Source: Jaapia argillacea MUCL 33604
Taxonomy: Eukaryota; Basidiomycota; Agaricomycetes; Jaapiales; Jaapiaceae
Length of the DNA: 64,000 nt
Direction: 5' to 3'
Assembly (NCBI GenBank): GCA_000697665.1
Contig: KL197768.1
Coordinates: forward strand, 1-64,000
Part shown: positions 1-12,814 of the stretch, one piece after another
How positions within the stretch are numbered: position 1 is the first letter of the stretch
Layout: the number at the start of each line of letters is the position of its first letter
Position numbers and translations under genes: made by a program
The notes under the pieces: generated by a model
Databases searched by the model: none
What the model was told of the DNA's origin: nothing
What the model saw: only the letters and a program-made list of their open reading frames with translations

Positions 1-1706
1 CCCAAAAACGTACAAGCCTTATTCGCTACCTTACGCTAACGCTAAGGCGCTCATAACAATCCCATCGATGAAGATACTATGACCACAAAGGGGAAGCATG
101 GGCCGTTGTTCCTCTCCGAAGAACGACGCAATATTAGCATCAATCTCATCGGCTTGGGGCTTCGTCACACTTGGAATGAGGTCGGGGACGTGGCGGTTGC
201 GAAGGACAGTTGAGTAGGATACAAGGCCATATGACTTTTGAAGTGTGTACAGCAATCGAGGACCCCCAATCGCCTTAACGAGAAATGCAACGTCTAATTC
301 TCGGTCGTTGTAGCTTCCTGTTGCATGGTACGTGCAATTGATGCACTGGCCAAGCTTCACGATGATGGCGCACGGACTTGCTCCCCACCGGAGGGCGACC
401 ACGATAAGTTGTTGAAGGCGCTGGAAGTCATTGGTGGCGAGGAGCATATTGATGCGTTGATAGTCGTTGGTTCGTTTCAGCATTGTGTCAAGTTTCTGTG
501 ATAAGTTCAAGACCTATGTACATAGAAAGCATGAGGTCGACAATCATCAATGACTCAATAGGTACTCACCCGTAAGGATTCCATACGATATTGTTCTGCC
601 ACCCTGCGAAGAACCACAAGTAGCTGCCGAGACGAGAGGTACTTGTATACCGTATGAGCTAGAGCCTCTTCGGCTCGCTGGACAACTGTACGGAAGGCCA
701 CTGTTGATGGTATGACAGCACAGCACAGGCAGGACTTGGTGCCTGATGTCGATATCTGTCGAAGACACTTGATGGAGCGCAGGCGAATCCAGTGGTCATT
801 CTTGATACTGACGGGCTCCCATCCATAGGTGGAATAGGCATGATTCTGAAATGGATACAAGTCCCAGAGTGAACCAGGTCTCCATTCCACTGAGATATCT
901 GTACATTGTCGGATCATAGCAGCATAGAGATCTTCTTCATCCCTGCTCACAACACCACTACTGCCAACCCTCACATTCTCTTCCTCAACATGTTGCCCCA
1001 GTCAATACTCAAACGAGCCCTGACTATGACTCCCCAGAACTTGCAGTTGGGTGCAAGAGGGTGGATACGGTGGAGATGGGGGCTGACGTGATGAATCCCT
1101 GCTGAAAGCAGTGGGGGGAGTGGTAGGTCTTGTGAGCGGTAAGTGTCCCTCATATGACATGGCACGTGTCAGGGGTACAGATCTGAGAGGAAGGTGGCTG
1201 AGAGGATAGGGCAGACTGGGCTGAGAAGCAGGGGCAGGGGGATGAGACGGAATGTATTGTTGTTCAGGATGATAGACGGCTTGGGTAGGTGGAGTTGTGT
1301 GGGTGAACTGCTGGTTTTGGCTATGACTCGGACCGGCTCTGCCATCACTGAGTAGGCCGATGGGTGAATTTGATGTCTGAGCACCGATTTCGGCTTGTAA
1401 ACGTTGCTTCTCTAGCCACTTGACCTCTTTATCACACTGTTTGGAGCCAATGTGTGTGAGGAAATGGTAGTCGTTGCCATTTTTCCTGATTGTAACCTGT
1501 TTGGTGCATCGAGGACACTGTCGCAGAGTACTCGTACCCGTAACAACAGGTGCAACGGGAGGGTGGACTGTGCCCTGAGACGGTATTGGATCCGGTGGAG
1601 GGACAGGCAGTGATGGAAGAGATGGCGACGGTGTGGTAACACCTGATGGGGGTCGGAGGGTAGAGTTTTCCACCGAGTCCAGAGAATTCCATTCTAGGAA
1701 GGACAT
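1..1706 (-). CDS. Partial gene of an expanded basidiomycete family of unknown function
   Basis: The function is unknown. The ATG at 1706 opens a Ser/Pro-rich N-terminus with a Cys-rich module (CPRC, then a His and a Cys about 20-30 residues later), which may bind zinc. The reading continues in a second frame from about 974 to 555 after a short intron near 1000, then in a third exon from about 510 down to 31. The last exon ends with residues of the form GHSIFID before a GTAAGG donor-like site, so the gene very likely runs off the left edge. From memory, agaricomycete genomes carry many proteins with the same order (Cys module, then a block with GGPRLLY, then RN.H.PDL.PS), sometimes near transposons. 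The family assignment rests on that recollection. Exon joints are approximate. Confidence 0.55.
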
Positions 1707-1770
1707 TGCGGGGAGGGGGACAAGGACGAGATTCGTCAAAAGTGTTGATACTTGCAATAAAGAGCATTGA

Positions 1771-2314
1771 GCAGCGGGCTGCCTGGCTGCAGGTGCACCA
1801 ACAGGTCGTGTCAGAAGAGATTATTCATTTCGGAGAAATAACATACCTCGCGTACCCTGCACACTACATTTTACACGTATTTGAACCCGAGGACGTAGGG
1901 GGAGTGTGAGCGAAAGACGAGGCGAGACGCAGGGAGTTCGATCTTGGAGGGGAGGTTATCTGATTTCGCGGGAACTGCTGAAGCCCTGGTTTCACGGAAA
2001 CTACGACCCATACAGGTGAAGAACGGTCCAGAGAACGTATCGAAATCGGATTTCTACCATATTCCAGTTGTGGATCGGTCTTGGTTGAGGAATGAGCTCA
2101 GAGTTGGGAGAAAGTGACTTTTAGGACCCCGGAACCAAGATCAGTAAGGACAACCATAGGGTCGACGTCGCTGGAAATTGCCGAGGGCACCCCTTGTGAC
2201 AAACCTTAAGAAATCTGTATATTTGCTAATATTAATATTACGCGACACAACATACCAAAACCTGTTTAATTCAACACATTCACAGCCGCGTCCATCCCCA
2301 TCTTCACACCCTTA
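1771..2314. other. Intergenic region, no gene seen
   Basis: No reading frame here looks coding. It lies between the 5' end of the partial left-edge gene and the 3' end of the dehydrogenase. An AT-rich stretch near 2210-2250 may be part of the terminator or 3' UTR of the dehydrogenase. Confidence 0.4.
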
Positions 2315-4021
2315 CTATTCCTCTCCATTGTCTTCCCTCCCCTTCCCACCTCCGACAAAAAAACCGAGTCCGCCTCCCACATTCCTTGCCACTTCACCAC
2401 CAGCCTCCCGAAACTCTTCAACAAGTTTACAACATCCCTCCAATGTAGTCCAAGCTCCCTCATACCCCAACCCTCCTTTCGTGGGAGGTAACCGTGCACG
2501 GTGATCGTCGAGTATGAGATGGAGAGTCGTTACGGAGAACAGAGAGGGTTGGAGGTTTATAAGGTCACCTGTTATTGGAGGAAGGATACGCAACACATAG
2601 AAGAGAATTGGAGAGCGAGAAGAAGTGAGGAAGTGATGAAGGAGGTGATACGCTTCGACAGCTTGTGCGAGGATGAACATGAGAGTGGGGGAGAGATACG
2701 GGAAGGTAGTCTCTCCATCGGTAAGCGCATTCAAGATCGTGTACACATCTGAGTATGTTCGAGGAGGACCGGGGTCGGCAATGAGGAAGGATTGGCCGGA
2801 TATGTCAGGATTCGGGCTTCCTTTGGCGATCTCGACCAGACGAGCCTCATAGCAGAGGTGTGCAAGAGAGCAGTTCTCGACATAAGTGAAGGACGCGAGG
2901 ATATGCCCGAACCACGTTGGGTTGGTCTTGCGGGTTAGGTAGGCGCCACAGACCATGTCACCACCTAGCGTCAGGATGTCGAGTCAGCGAGAGGATCGAA
3001 AACCTGAAAACTGATGTAGAAGTAAGGCCAAACAGTACTGCGTACCTGAACCAAAGATACCATTCCCGGGCCTGATACAACCTGTCCTCAGAACCTTCCC
3101 GCCATCTCTCCCTGACTTCCCATTAGCCTCTCTCACGAGCTTCTCAGCGCCCAACTTCGTAACAGCATAGTTCGAGAAAAATTCCTCGTGCCGCCGTGGC
3201 AGCCTCTTCTCGTCGTCGTTCAACACTTGCACAAACCCCAAGGGCTCCTTCTTCGCCCACCATGCGAAGGGATTCAAGAAGAAAGTCGAGGCTTTGACAC
3301 ACACCGAACTGGAAGATGTGTAGATGAGAGTGGCAGCACCGATTTCGAGACACGCGTTGACAACGTTTCGGGCGCCAGAGACGTTGACGACGGACGAGCG
3401 GTGCAGGAGGGATGGATGTCGCTCGTAGGGACGTATGTTGGATGCGGTATGGAAAACTGTGATTTCTTGATCTGGGCCTGGAGACGAAGGCCAAGGAGCG
3501 GTGAAGGCGCCAAGCAGGGCCCGTTCATTCGCCACATCTGCTTGCTTGAATTCGACGAGCTGAGCAGGTCCTGTAGTGAGGTCCTTCCGAATGGGAGGCC
3601 GGATGTCGACAATCCGAATATGACTGGGGTCTTCTCCACGTCGAATGAGGTGGATCACGATCCATCCACCTAGAAATCCAGCCTTTAAGAGAAAAACAAT
3701 CAAATATCAATAATAAACTTCGTCGAGGAGGACCCGAATTTGGCGACATCGCTACGAGCCTCCGACAAAAGGGAATATGCGTACCCCTCCAACAACAATG
3801 TACCTCCTCCCTGTATTTGGTGGTAACTGGCCATCAATGGAATTCGGTGACGCTTGATATGTCTCAAACGTTTCTAGGACGCTTGTATTCGTCAGTCGCA
3901 AGGGGGAAAATGCAGCGGCCTCGGATGGGAGGGTGCGGAGCTTCTCGTCATTCCAACGAATGTACTGGATCAAAAACAGAACGATGAAGAAAATACCCAG
4001 TGCGAGGAGCCACGACAACAT
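2315..4021 (-). CDS. Membrane-anchored NAD(P)-dependent 3-beta-hydroxysteroid/sterol dehydrogenase family protein
   Basis: This is an extended short-chain dehydrogenase of the 3-beta-HSD type, the family of ERG26 (sterol-4-alpha-carboxylate 3-dehydrogenase). Exons are 4021-3785, 3682-3046 and 2964-2315, giving about 507 residues; the frame is consistent across both introns (102 and 81 bases). An N-terminal hydrophobic segment (LLALGIFFIVLFLIQYI) should anchor it in a membrane, probably the ER. The nucleotide-binding glycine motif is assembled by splicing (VVGG joined to AGFLGG). A catalytic Ser lies in IYTSSSS, and the YxxxK pair is in NYAVTK, about residues 240-250. The next in-frame Met upstream is absent; the start at 4021 directly precedes the membrane segment. 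The exact sterol or other substrate cannot be told from sequence; it could be a paralogue of ERG26. Confidence 0.85.
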
Positions 4022-4328
4022 GGCTGTCACCCGATGAACGGGGAGGGGCTTTGAAATCGCTTTTGAGGGTTGAACATGATGGAATCACGAGGGGAAGTGC
4101 CTTGTAACCCGACTCTACATTTGCCACCGCGACCTACCGCGATTTCGGATTTACGAGACCACCCTGAAGCCCGAGCCCACATCCTGCCTCAAAGTTATGT
4201 TGATTGTTCTTTCAACACGAATTCTTCCTCAGAACTTACGCTGGCGGTTACCAACTCTTTATTGAATCTTGCGCGGGCACGTACAAATGCCCAACTCCAC
4301 ACATAGTCTGCAGGTATCAGCTCTCACC

Positions 4329-4547
4329 TCAAAAACGAGTATCAATGGACTTGGGCGTTGCTCTGACTAGCCTGAGGGCTTTGTGGTTTGCTGCCCGCAC
4401 CCAGTTCGATGCGGAATGTTCCTCCCAGTATGTTCGTCCGAGTCGACCGACGGGTTTCATGTCAAGTATTGTTTCCACATCCACCTTCTCGCCCACATCC
4501 TCACCATCATCTCTCCACATGGGCACTGCCATACCGCCGCCCTAACA
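4329..4547 (-). CDS. Possible terminal exon of a flavin-reductase-like protein
   Basis: A reading frame after a plausible TTAG acceptor near 4545 encodes about 70 residues with the pattern GEKVDVETILDMKPVGRLGR followed by a Tyr. Flavin-reductase (DIM6/NTAB) proteins often end with a similar element, a Gly-Lys/Arg-Val-Asp stretch followed by a P.(G/S)RLGG motif. I could not find the upstream exons that should carry the flavin-binding domain between 4550 and 5800, so this may be a remnant. Confidence 0.25.
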
Positions 4548-4549
4548 TC

Positions 4550-5823
4550 ATGAACTCTCTCCCGTTCTACTAGCCCATCTGGACCAACGGCTTAATTCTG
4601 GTGTGCCATGCTGCCCGTATGTTCACAGAACGTAAGTGAACTGTTGTACGACTGATGAAGTCCGGGCGGACAGAGATATCATCATCATGTTGTCGCCCTA
4701 GATTAGGCGCGTATGGTACGGGAGTAAGTTCCCCCCGTCTCTATCCTCTCGTACCTGTCTCAAGCATTTTTAGCGGATATCTGACAACTACCACGGCAGA
4801 TAAGAACACGATATTGTGACGAGGAGAATCAAGGCCACACTTTTCCGTGATGTTCGAAGACAGGTATGTCTTTCCTCTCCGCACACGCACCCGAGTAATC
4901 GACGAACACTTGATGTTATACGAGACCCTTCAATTGTCTTAATTGTCGACGTCCCCAGTGATATATATCGCAGCGAGCATCATCCTCAGGTTCTCATTGT
5001 AGGTACGGGCATCAGCTTTCAATCATGTGGATCAATTGCATCCACGACGCTCGCACTCCCATTGCAACAAGAAGTACACCTGATCACTGCATCAGCGGAG
5101 GTGTTGTCGACGCCAGCTCGAAGACTCTTGTATAGTCTCCAGATCCTCATCTATAAATCAGGATCCTATCGATTCCAAGATCCGCCATCTTCTACACTGC
5201 AGTGGTGGACATGTTGAAACAAATGGTTCAGAATCCACGCGAGATGTACTCCGTGGACCGAAGTGTCTTCGTGGCCCATCGGATCGTCAACTGGTAACTG
5301 TTCCTCCGTCAGGTCGAGGAAGTAGCCTGGGGGGAACTGCGCCAATATCGCGTCGGATACGCCCTATGGCCTCAGTGATGGGGTCGCTTGAACGGGATTT
5401 GACAGAACACATTGGAACGACGCGAGCGAAAGAATTTGGACCCAAGCCATCCACACTAGCTTTCCTGTGTACGAATCTCCAGAGTCTGTGCGGCATGCGT
5501 TGGGAGCAGCCGATCTTCGACATTGGGCGTCGAGCCTATGACGCCTAAGATGCTTGATAATAGTGGGCCAGCGAATGAAAAGATAGTCGATGAGGAAGAT
5601 GGAGCGACCGAGGGAGGACGTAGAATGAAGGTGAGTTCGTGGACAAAACCGCCTGAGATAGCCGGCTAAACAAGATAGTCAACACCAGCAAAATGCGAAG
5701 GGGACTGCCACATACTCGGATTTGTCTGGACAGCCAGTGGCGATAACAGCCTCTCTCGCTCCGGTAATGGTCCTCACATCAGGTCAACCTCGACTTCGTC
5801 TCAATCTTAAAGTTGCAGCAGCG
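4550..5823. other. Region without a resolvable gene
   Basis: Short frames exist on both strands, for example a plus-strand stretch around 5190-5280 that reads like an amphipathic helix, but none shows a recognisable domain or a consistent chain of exons. It may hold a decayed gene or exons I could not join. Confidence 0.3.
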
Positions 5824-8268
5824 CTATCTCTGCCCATGAGATCTAGCGGCTTCTGTCATTATCGACAGGCTTGACAGACTCAGGTTGGAGCCGCGATCCG
5901 AGGGTGGCGTGCTCAGTCGTCGATGGAACTTACACCAGGAAGGGAAGTACTCGTTACCTGGAGCGACTGAATCCACATTGTCCTCGCTGATAGTTTGATT
6001 CGTGAATCGACGGGGCCAGAGTGTGCTGTTGTCAGGATCAAAGATGAGGATATCTTGGAAGCTTGAGCTCCGTTGTTGACGAGGGAGAGACGAGAGAGAC
6101 TTGGGAGGAGGAGATGGACTAACGGGCGTAGATGAGGGCGAGAATGGATATGGGGACAACAATGGAAGACTCGGTGGGATATTGACATAGGAGCGGAGAG
6201 GTAGGATTCGTTGCCCGACGAGACCTCCATTAAGAATGACTGGTATGACCAAATACGCGAGTTCAACTTGATCAATATAGGAATTAAGCGCTCCCCGGCT
6301 CTGAAGTGTTATAGATTCCGGAACCGAGACAGATTGGCTGCAGTCTTCCGGACAGCCACGACACGTATTAAGTACCAATAACTGCAGTTTGATCCCTGGT
6401 CCTAACGACAATCCGTCGCCCGCTATACGTCCAATCAAGGTCTTCTACTCCAGCTGATTCGACCTTGAACGAGATCGTAAACGCGCCAGGGAGCACTATT
6501 ACCCAATTGGGGTTACTGGGGATAATGGCATTGGGTCTCTTGTGGAAATCGCAACGAAACTCGAGCATGATATGTGGCAGATGGAGTAGGAACAGTGGGA
6601 TTCGATCTGCTTCGGAACACCTTCGTGACTTTCCCATCCTTCCTTCAGCCAATACGGAAATTCCATCTGGAAAAACTGCGTGGTCTTCTAGGGCTGTAAA
6701 TCGGGAGACGATGGGCGGTGGGCGAGATACAAGGGGGTTCGAAGGGCAAGAATGGTTACCGAAGGGATAGACGAGGGAAATGTCTTCGAGTTGGGACTCC
6801 GTGGGATGGGGAGGTATCGACGACACCTTGGGATGAGGGGTTGCTCTGATCGAAAATGCAAATCGACATCGAACTTCGACCTTCGTGACCTCCATATTGG
6901 TGGCGCCGATACCTGGAGAAACCTCGCTAAATCCAGGTCTCCCGCTCGTCTCGCTGATAGGATCTTCATACCGCTCGCAACCAGCTTGAAGGCAACACGC
7001 CCAAGGTCGATCAGCGAAACGCCAAATAACTGTGCGCCTCGGTCAGATGAACGAGTGCCGGTCCGAGATTGGAGTACGGCCATTGTTGGTGAATCGAGTG
7101 GGCGAAGATGGAACGAATGCGAGAAGTCGGCGCGCCGGCGCGAAGACGGGCTCAGGATGCGTAGGTGTCGATGTTGAGACGTGGTATCGCCTGATTCGAT
7201 AAGTGATGATACAATGTGTAACGCTGTCCTGGATCGGTTTTGCGAATGGGAAGAGTGACGACGCAGAAGCAATTGTAAAGGATGTTACAACGTGGGTAGG
7301 CCAGGAAGGGGTAGCGTCTTGACAATGCGATGGCAACCCGATAGATAGACGATATATTCGGACATACGCCGAAGATTGCCCCGAAGATGTAACCTGGTAT
7401 GGTCGATCATTGCGAGGCGATCAGCGTGATTTGCAGGAGGGGACGCTCGCGAACGTCGCTTGACACCACCGTGCGTCCGACAGGTTGAGAAATTCGCGGA
7501 ATAATTCCGTGCAGTCACAGATCTGGAACTGAAGGATAACTGACGAACAGAATCACGGTGTTAGAACGTGGAGTGATGGTAGGGTGATTGAACTGACCGA
7601 GACGTTTCGCCATCAAGTAATGAATCCCATCTCGACCATATTATCTCAACGTCCAATGAATGCGGGCTCACGAAGTCAACCCCTTCCCAACTAGATCTTC
7701 GTCATGATCAGACTCCATCTCGCCCATGAGCCCCGTGCAACACCCTCTCTTCAATTCGAACGAACTTCTGCTTAGTCCATTGAGATAACCCTCTAGGACT
7801 GGTTGACTGACAAAACGCCAACCTCTCTCGTTCCCACCTTCGGACGGATCCGCCCTCCAACTACCTTTCGCGCATTCTCGGCCACTCAACCTACCCTCAC
7901 TGTAAACATGAGAAAAGTGAAGGCCTGCTGACCGAGGTGGAGAGTCATCCAACCATGATGCGTGGAGCCAGAAAGGAAAGACCATTGGGTGAGGACAAGA
8001 ACATAGGGTGGTAGGACCAAATTCGACGAGCCTGTCAGGAACGCTCCGACTGGCTTCGTCGGGGACGAGGAACGTGAAACAAAGCTCGGAGTTCACAGTT
8101 CCGACAGGAGTGAACACCAAACACTAAGAGCCATTCTCCGTACCCGTGTCGTCTACTCGTCTGCATTGCACCACGCTCGTCAATGAAGAGGCGCAGCAAT
8201 ACACGAATAGCAGAGATTTGAACAAGATTGGATTGCTGGAGAGCACAGCTTGGATGATCGTCGATCAC
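5824..8268 (-). CDS. Hypothetical protein(s), exon structure unresolved
   Basis: Several minus-strand blocks look coding because the frames are long and biased: 8120-7668, about 7040-6368 (open from a GCACAG acceptor near 7029, ending near VIGT), and 6438-5824. They could be one gene or two. The 7029-6368 block contains a Cys-rich start (ACCLQAGCER) and a beta-strand-like end (GAFTISFKVESAG). I recognise no domain. The overlapping plus-strand frame at 6752-7177 is less convincing. Confidence 0.3.
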
Positions 8269-8663
8269 GAGAAAAGAGAATAAAGCAGCAGCGTGGGCGG
8301 TGGGAGCCCGGTCGCGGTGCCAACAGTCTCATCATTTCCGAGAAACAAGTATTCGTCGACACTGTCGCACAGCGTCAAAGAACGCCCTTTCTCTTTCAAA
8401 ATTTCTAGGATCTCATTCTCAGACCTCTGGAGGTCCCCTACGCTCGTTTATTATTATTTTCACCAAGTCCAAAGTGAATTTCGGTACGTTGTTGAATCTG
8501 GATCTGAGTGTTTTGCCGTGTTTGCCGACCACATGTTTTCTTGTTCTCCCATTACCGCGCATTGACCACTGGCTTTTGCTCCCATCCACGACCGCTGCCA
8601 CGACTCTTGCACGACTTGTTTCCATACTATTTCAATACCCTTGCGACACCATAGTCTCATCCA

Positions 8664-10019
8664 ATGACTCGCTTCGGAGATTTCCAATACCTCTGTTCAA
8701 ATGTGCCCTCTTATCCCTGGTGTAATCTTTTCTATCACCAAGTCAGATCTCGCCGAAAGTCTCCCTTTGTCCTCAGCTGATCCCCCCGTAGCTCCAACGA
8801 CATTCACCGTCTACCCTCGCTGGGCCCTCCGCGAATGCCGTATCTGCGCCTGTCGGGATCAATCCCATCTGCGGAACCTTACGCTCAGGGCAGGGTGGAT
8901 CCCTCGGAAACATTGCGAATGTCGTGGCGTGCGCCGTTAGCATTATAATCATGGCGGTGTTGATTCTATTCACAAATCGGAGAAAGGCTGCCGTCGGTGA
9001 GCAAGAATCGTTTTTCCGCTTCCCATCCCGTAAATCTCACCTCTTCTCTCTCCGAACTATGTAGGCCGGATCGAGCTCCGACATTTCTTCATCCTCTATT
9101 TCCTCACCCTCCCTTTCCAGCTTGTAACAACAGGCGGTTTCTTAGAGCAAGGCTCATCATCCCTGACCATCCTCACAGCAATACATGCCGGCCTAGTTGC
9201 CGCTGCTTTCTGGACACTACTAGCAAATGCCCTCGTCGCGACGCAGGTCGTCGAGGATGGTACCCTTAGCTCTCTAATAGTGAGCACCATCATTTCCTCC
9301 CCAGTTCACCGTTCTGATAGGGTCATTTCCAGCCTTTCCACTTTTTCACCCTCGCAATTTTCGCTATCACGACATACATCTCTCTCGACGTCGCGTATAC
9401 ATATACCTCGACATTTGGACCCTCGAATCCACCCCAAGCCCTGCACAGCGTGCCCCTTTTCATCTTGACAAGCGTATGGCCCGGCGCGTAAGTCGGGCTG
9501 CTTCTATTCCTTGTTCGCTTACCGCATTCTTACGTTGCCCACGTTCTTACGTTCTATCGATTCATAGCGCTGCCTTGCTGTACTTCATCATTATGATCTG
9601 GATCGTCGTCGGTGTACTAAATGAAGTGCGACCGATGTGGTACTTCATCCTCGCCGCCATCCTCTTCGTCCTCAGCCAGCTCGACTTCTTCTTGTTGAAC
9701 AAAGTCATCTGCAAGGTGAGTTCCGTGCCCATCTCTTTTCGCTTCCTTCTCGTCGTCGAGGCTTTGTTCTCGGATCGTGGATGGTTCCGCGTGAGGGTGA
9801 GCCACGAGTTTGACCATATTCGGTTACAGGGATCTACTGCGAAGGTTGACGGATCGTTCGTGGCGACAATTCTAGAAACAATCGCAGTCTGGGTACTGTA
9901 TTCGGCGTGGAAGAGTATAACAGAAGGTATTGCTCACGTCTTCGTCCCCCCTTCCCATCCATACTAATATCACTCTCTACGTAGACTCGTGGGACGACGA
10001 AGCCTACTACGGCCGGTGA
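8664..10019 (+). CDS. CHS7: Chitin synthase export chaperone (CHS7 family)
   Basis: This ER membrane chaperone is needed for chitin synthases to leave the ER. Seven exons (8664-8741, 8792-8996, 9065-9279, 9333-9487, 9568-9715, 9830-9926, 9985-10019) join in frame to 310 residues. Family marks are the start MTRFGDFQYLC, GINPICG, VELR-like RIELRHFF, TTGGFLEQGS, the highly conserved VATQVVEDGTLSSLI at about residues 150-165, VLNEVRPMWYF, LSQL, NKVICK, KVDGSFVATILET and the acidic tail ITEDSWDDE. At least six hydrophobic segments fit the usual 6-7 TM topology. All introns are 50-114 bases with good donors and AG acceptors. The length is normal for the family. The 5' UTR lies somewhere in 8290-8663. 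Confidence 0.95.
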
Positions 10020-11061
10020 TCCCACCATCCCAAAATACTCAAATCCATATCTGTGTCGCGATGACCTTAGACGCTGTTCGTATTCGACTCCATACCCTAT
10101 TCTTACCACCTTTATCCCATATCGGTCAACCCTCCTCTTCCTCATATCGGTATCTCTACCCTTCCCCTCCTCCCCGTTGCTTTTTCCGTGCATTTGTGTC
10201 AATTAGCTCATTGCAAGGGTTCGGTCACAGTGTATACGACGTTATCTATCCATCTTCTTGTTTTCTTTATCTTGTTGTCCCGCTATACAATTCTCGTGGA
10301 TTTTCGCGTTTGTTCCGTCCCTCCCTCTTGCAATCTGCCCGCACTTCCACCTTCACAGCCTTCGAGCATACCGTTGGGAGTCCCTGTGCAATGTTTATCA
10401 GGAGCTGGGCCGTATGGTTTATACATTCACCCCTCGCACACACAGTTGCCGGACTCGGAACCTCTTTTGACACCTTTTACACGCACCCAGGTCGCCGTCT
10501 GCGATTCGGATGGAGAGTGAGGGACCGGCGAATTGGTGCGACTCTCTCTCATTCCTCAAGGGTGGAAGCTTATTCCCTTCCGAAGTCATTTCAACCCGCA
10601 TCGAAATTTGCGTTGACGGTGGAGGCGTTGAGGCCCACGAGTGGAGGGAATTTGCCTGATTCTTATGCAGGCAGGATCTCCGCGTGATTGCCTTCGTTTC
10701 GAAATGTTGTCTCACATCCAATACACGCCTCTGCTCGAAATTCAAAAGGATTGACTGCAAATAGAGGAGACAAATATGGCATTGATATATCAAACAGATC
10801 GTACAAGGGTTGCGTTCAACATTTCCACGTGGATACAAAGGAGATGGGGTCGATGATCAGTATGGTCGGACAACAGTGTCTACGAAATTCGAAAGTCAAC
10901 GTTACAAACCGAGTACACGTGAACGAAATACAGTGTTCCAGGGTAGACCCTAAGACAACGGCGCAGCCGCAAAGAATGTGGTTGAACGAAGGGGTTCGAA
11001 ATAAGGGAGTGCGAATAATAGAGGCCATCCGATCATGGCAGGTCCATTTAGAAGAGTACCG
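10020..11061. other. Intergenic region downstream of CHS7-like gene
   Basis: A CT-rich 3' flank (10020-10350) is followed by sequence with long but unconvincing plus-strand frames. I see no recognisable domain. The right end meets the 3' end of the convergent minus-strand gene. Confidence 0.4.
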
Positions 11062-12478
11062 TCAAATTACATTCTTGATATGCTGGGTTATCAACTGGGT
11101 CACCTCCACGGTCACCCATCGCTCGTCCTCCCTCTTGGAGCACTTGTGGCGTAAACACTCCTTGACTCGCTGGAGGGTGGGCTTCACATCGGTCGGAGAT
11201 GGAGATACGAAATTGTATTCCTCTCGAGCGAGAACGCGGGAAGCTCGAGCTGGCGTGTCGCTGGTTTGGACAAAACGTCGCTTCATGAGTCTTCGACGGT
11301 TCTGAGAGGTCGGAGAGTTATTCGATGAGGAAAGGTATTCGGAATCATCAGGCGCCCGGAGGGTGGACCAGGATGAGGAGGATGAGGAATCGCTGTCGTC
11401 GAAGGGATCATAATTAACTTCAATATATTTGGAGGTGGAAGTCGTTGTCATGGAAAAAGAGGAGTTCTATCGGGATTGACGTCAGGAAGTATTCATTGGG
11501 ACGATTTCGGAGAGCGCACCAGGTTGACCTCCACCATGACAGCCTCACCGGACCCCATTGATATCCTATTATCCCTCCCCTCGAAGAATCCCTCATCCGT
11601 CACTGACTTCTCGTAAACCGGACCAAACACTCTCCCACTCTGCTTTGACGACCCTTTCGACGATATCGAACCCATCATGCCTTTCACAAAGTCATAGCGT
11701 GGACTGTCAAGAGAATCCTTCTCCGTTTTCGACCAATGCAGTTCGCCCATCGTATCGGGCGGAAGTTGTCGAAGTAAAGAGGCGAAAACTGCTGAGCGAG
11801 ATCGAGGTGGTTTGGGGCTTGACTGTTCGGGCTCGGGCAGAGGCGTTGGAGTCTGCCAGCCGGGACGTAGGAAGATATCGGCGTATGTGTCGGGTTCCAT
11901 AACAGCCTCGCAGGCAAACGTCATGGGCATTCTTTCCATATCGAGTGCGAGTGCAGCAGAGTTGACAGTCGAGGGGAGTGCGAAGCGGTCGATGGTCAAG
12001 ATTTGCGAGTCGCCATCGCCAGGTGACGTAGGACGAGTGTTGAATGAGACGTCTTTATCTAGGAAATCACGAAGTTGAGCTCCGGAGAAGGCAACCATGC
12101 CTTCTACGGGGTCCCATATGGCGGCGAAGGTGAGAGCCGTATGGGGAGGAATTACTTCTGACCAGCGAGAGTCGGGTGGAGAGGGTGGAGTCGAGTTCTT
12201 ATCTCTATCGGAAGGGGTCCAATGCGGATGAAGAAGCTATCAAGGAGCTCAGTTTTGGTGGGGACAAACAAGGAACGGTGACGCACCTTTCTGTTTGTCG
12301 AGCTCCCTTGCACAGCTACGGGTTGAATGGGTTCTGTCTTGCTTCGGCGGAAAGTAGGAGGATTAGATGGCTTTGGAAGAGGTTTCGCGGTACTCTTGGT
12401 ATTCACATCGACAAAGGGACGAGATGGTCGTTCACGAACGGTATGACCGATACGCCTATCCGCAGTCCTTTGACTCAT
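11062..12478 (-). CDS. Conserved-looking hypothetical protein, three exons
   Basis: No known function. Exons 12478-12287, 12236-11520 and 11466-11062 join in frame to about 437 residues. Introns are 50 and 53 bases; the second holds a CTGAC branch-like site and a GATAG acceptor. The N-terminus is basic and Ser/Pro-rich (RRIGHTVRERPSRPF). The middle has a compact hydrophobic stretch (ALTFAAIWDPVEGMVAFSG). The C-terminal exon begins with an acidic Asp/Ser run and ends in a basic helical part (RRRLMKRRF, later KECLRHKCSKRE). If the second intron is not used, two separate genes of 311 and 129 residues result, 41 bases apart; I prefer one gene because the intron signals and phase fit. Confidence 0.55.
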
Positions 12479-12814
12479 CTTGAGCCGATAAGGGACAGAA
12501 CAATGAGAGAATTTTGGCGACGAGTGTGGGGCGTGGCGAAGGGGTATCGCGAGGGAGTGTAAATCGCCGTATGGCCCGCACACGGTCGACGAGGGGGGTT
12601 ACTCGGAAGAAAGGAGAGACAAGCAATAGAATGGGGTCCAAATACCTCTAGCCGGTGCCTCAAGGCCTCATGGATGGAATGATTTGTGGGACGATTTACG
12701 GCAAGGTGGAGAACCCTCAACGTCTTTCCGAAGAACGCCAGTATTATGAAGTGTGATGTTACAGTCCATGTCACAGCGAGCAGAGGGATTTGATTGGACC
12801 AGGAGTGGAATCAA

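Noticed and set aside
10688-11305. 205-codon plus-strand reading frame
   Set aside because: It overlaps the better supported minus-strand last exon at 11466-11062 and shows no domain.
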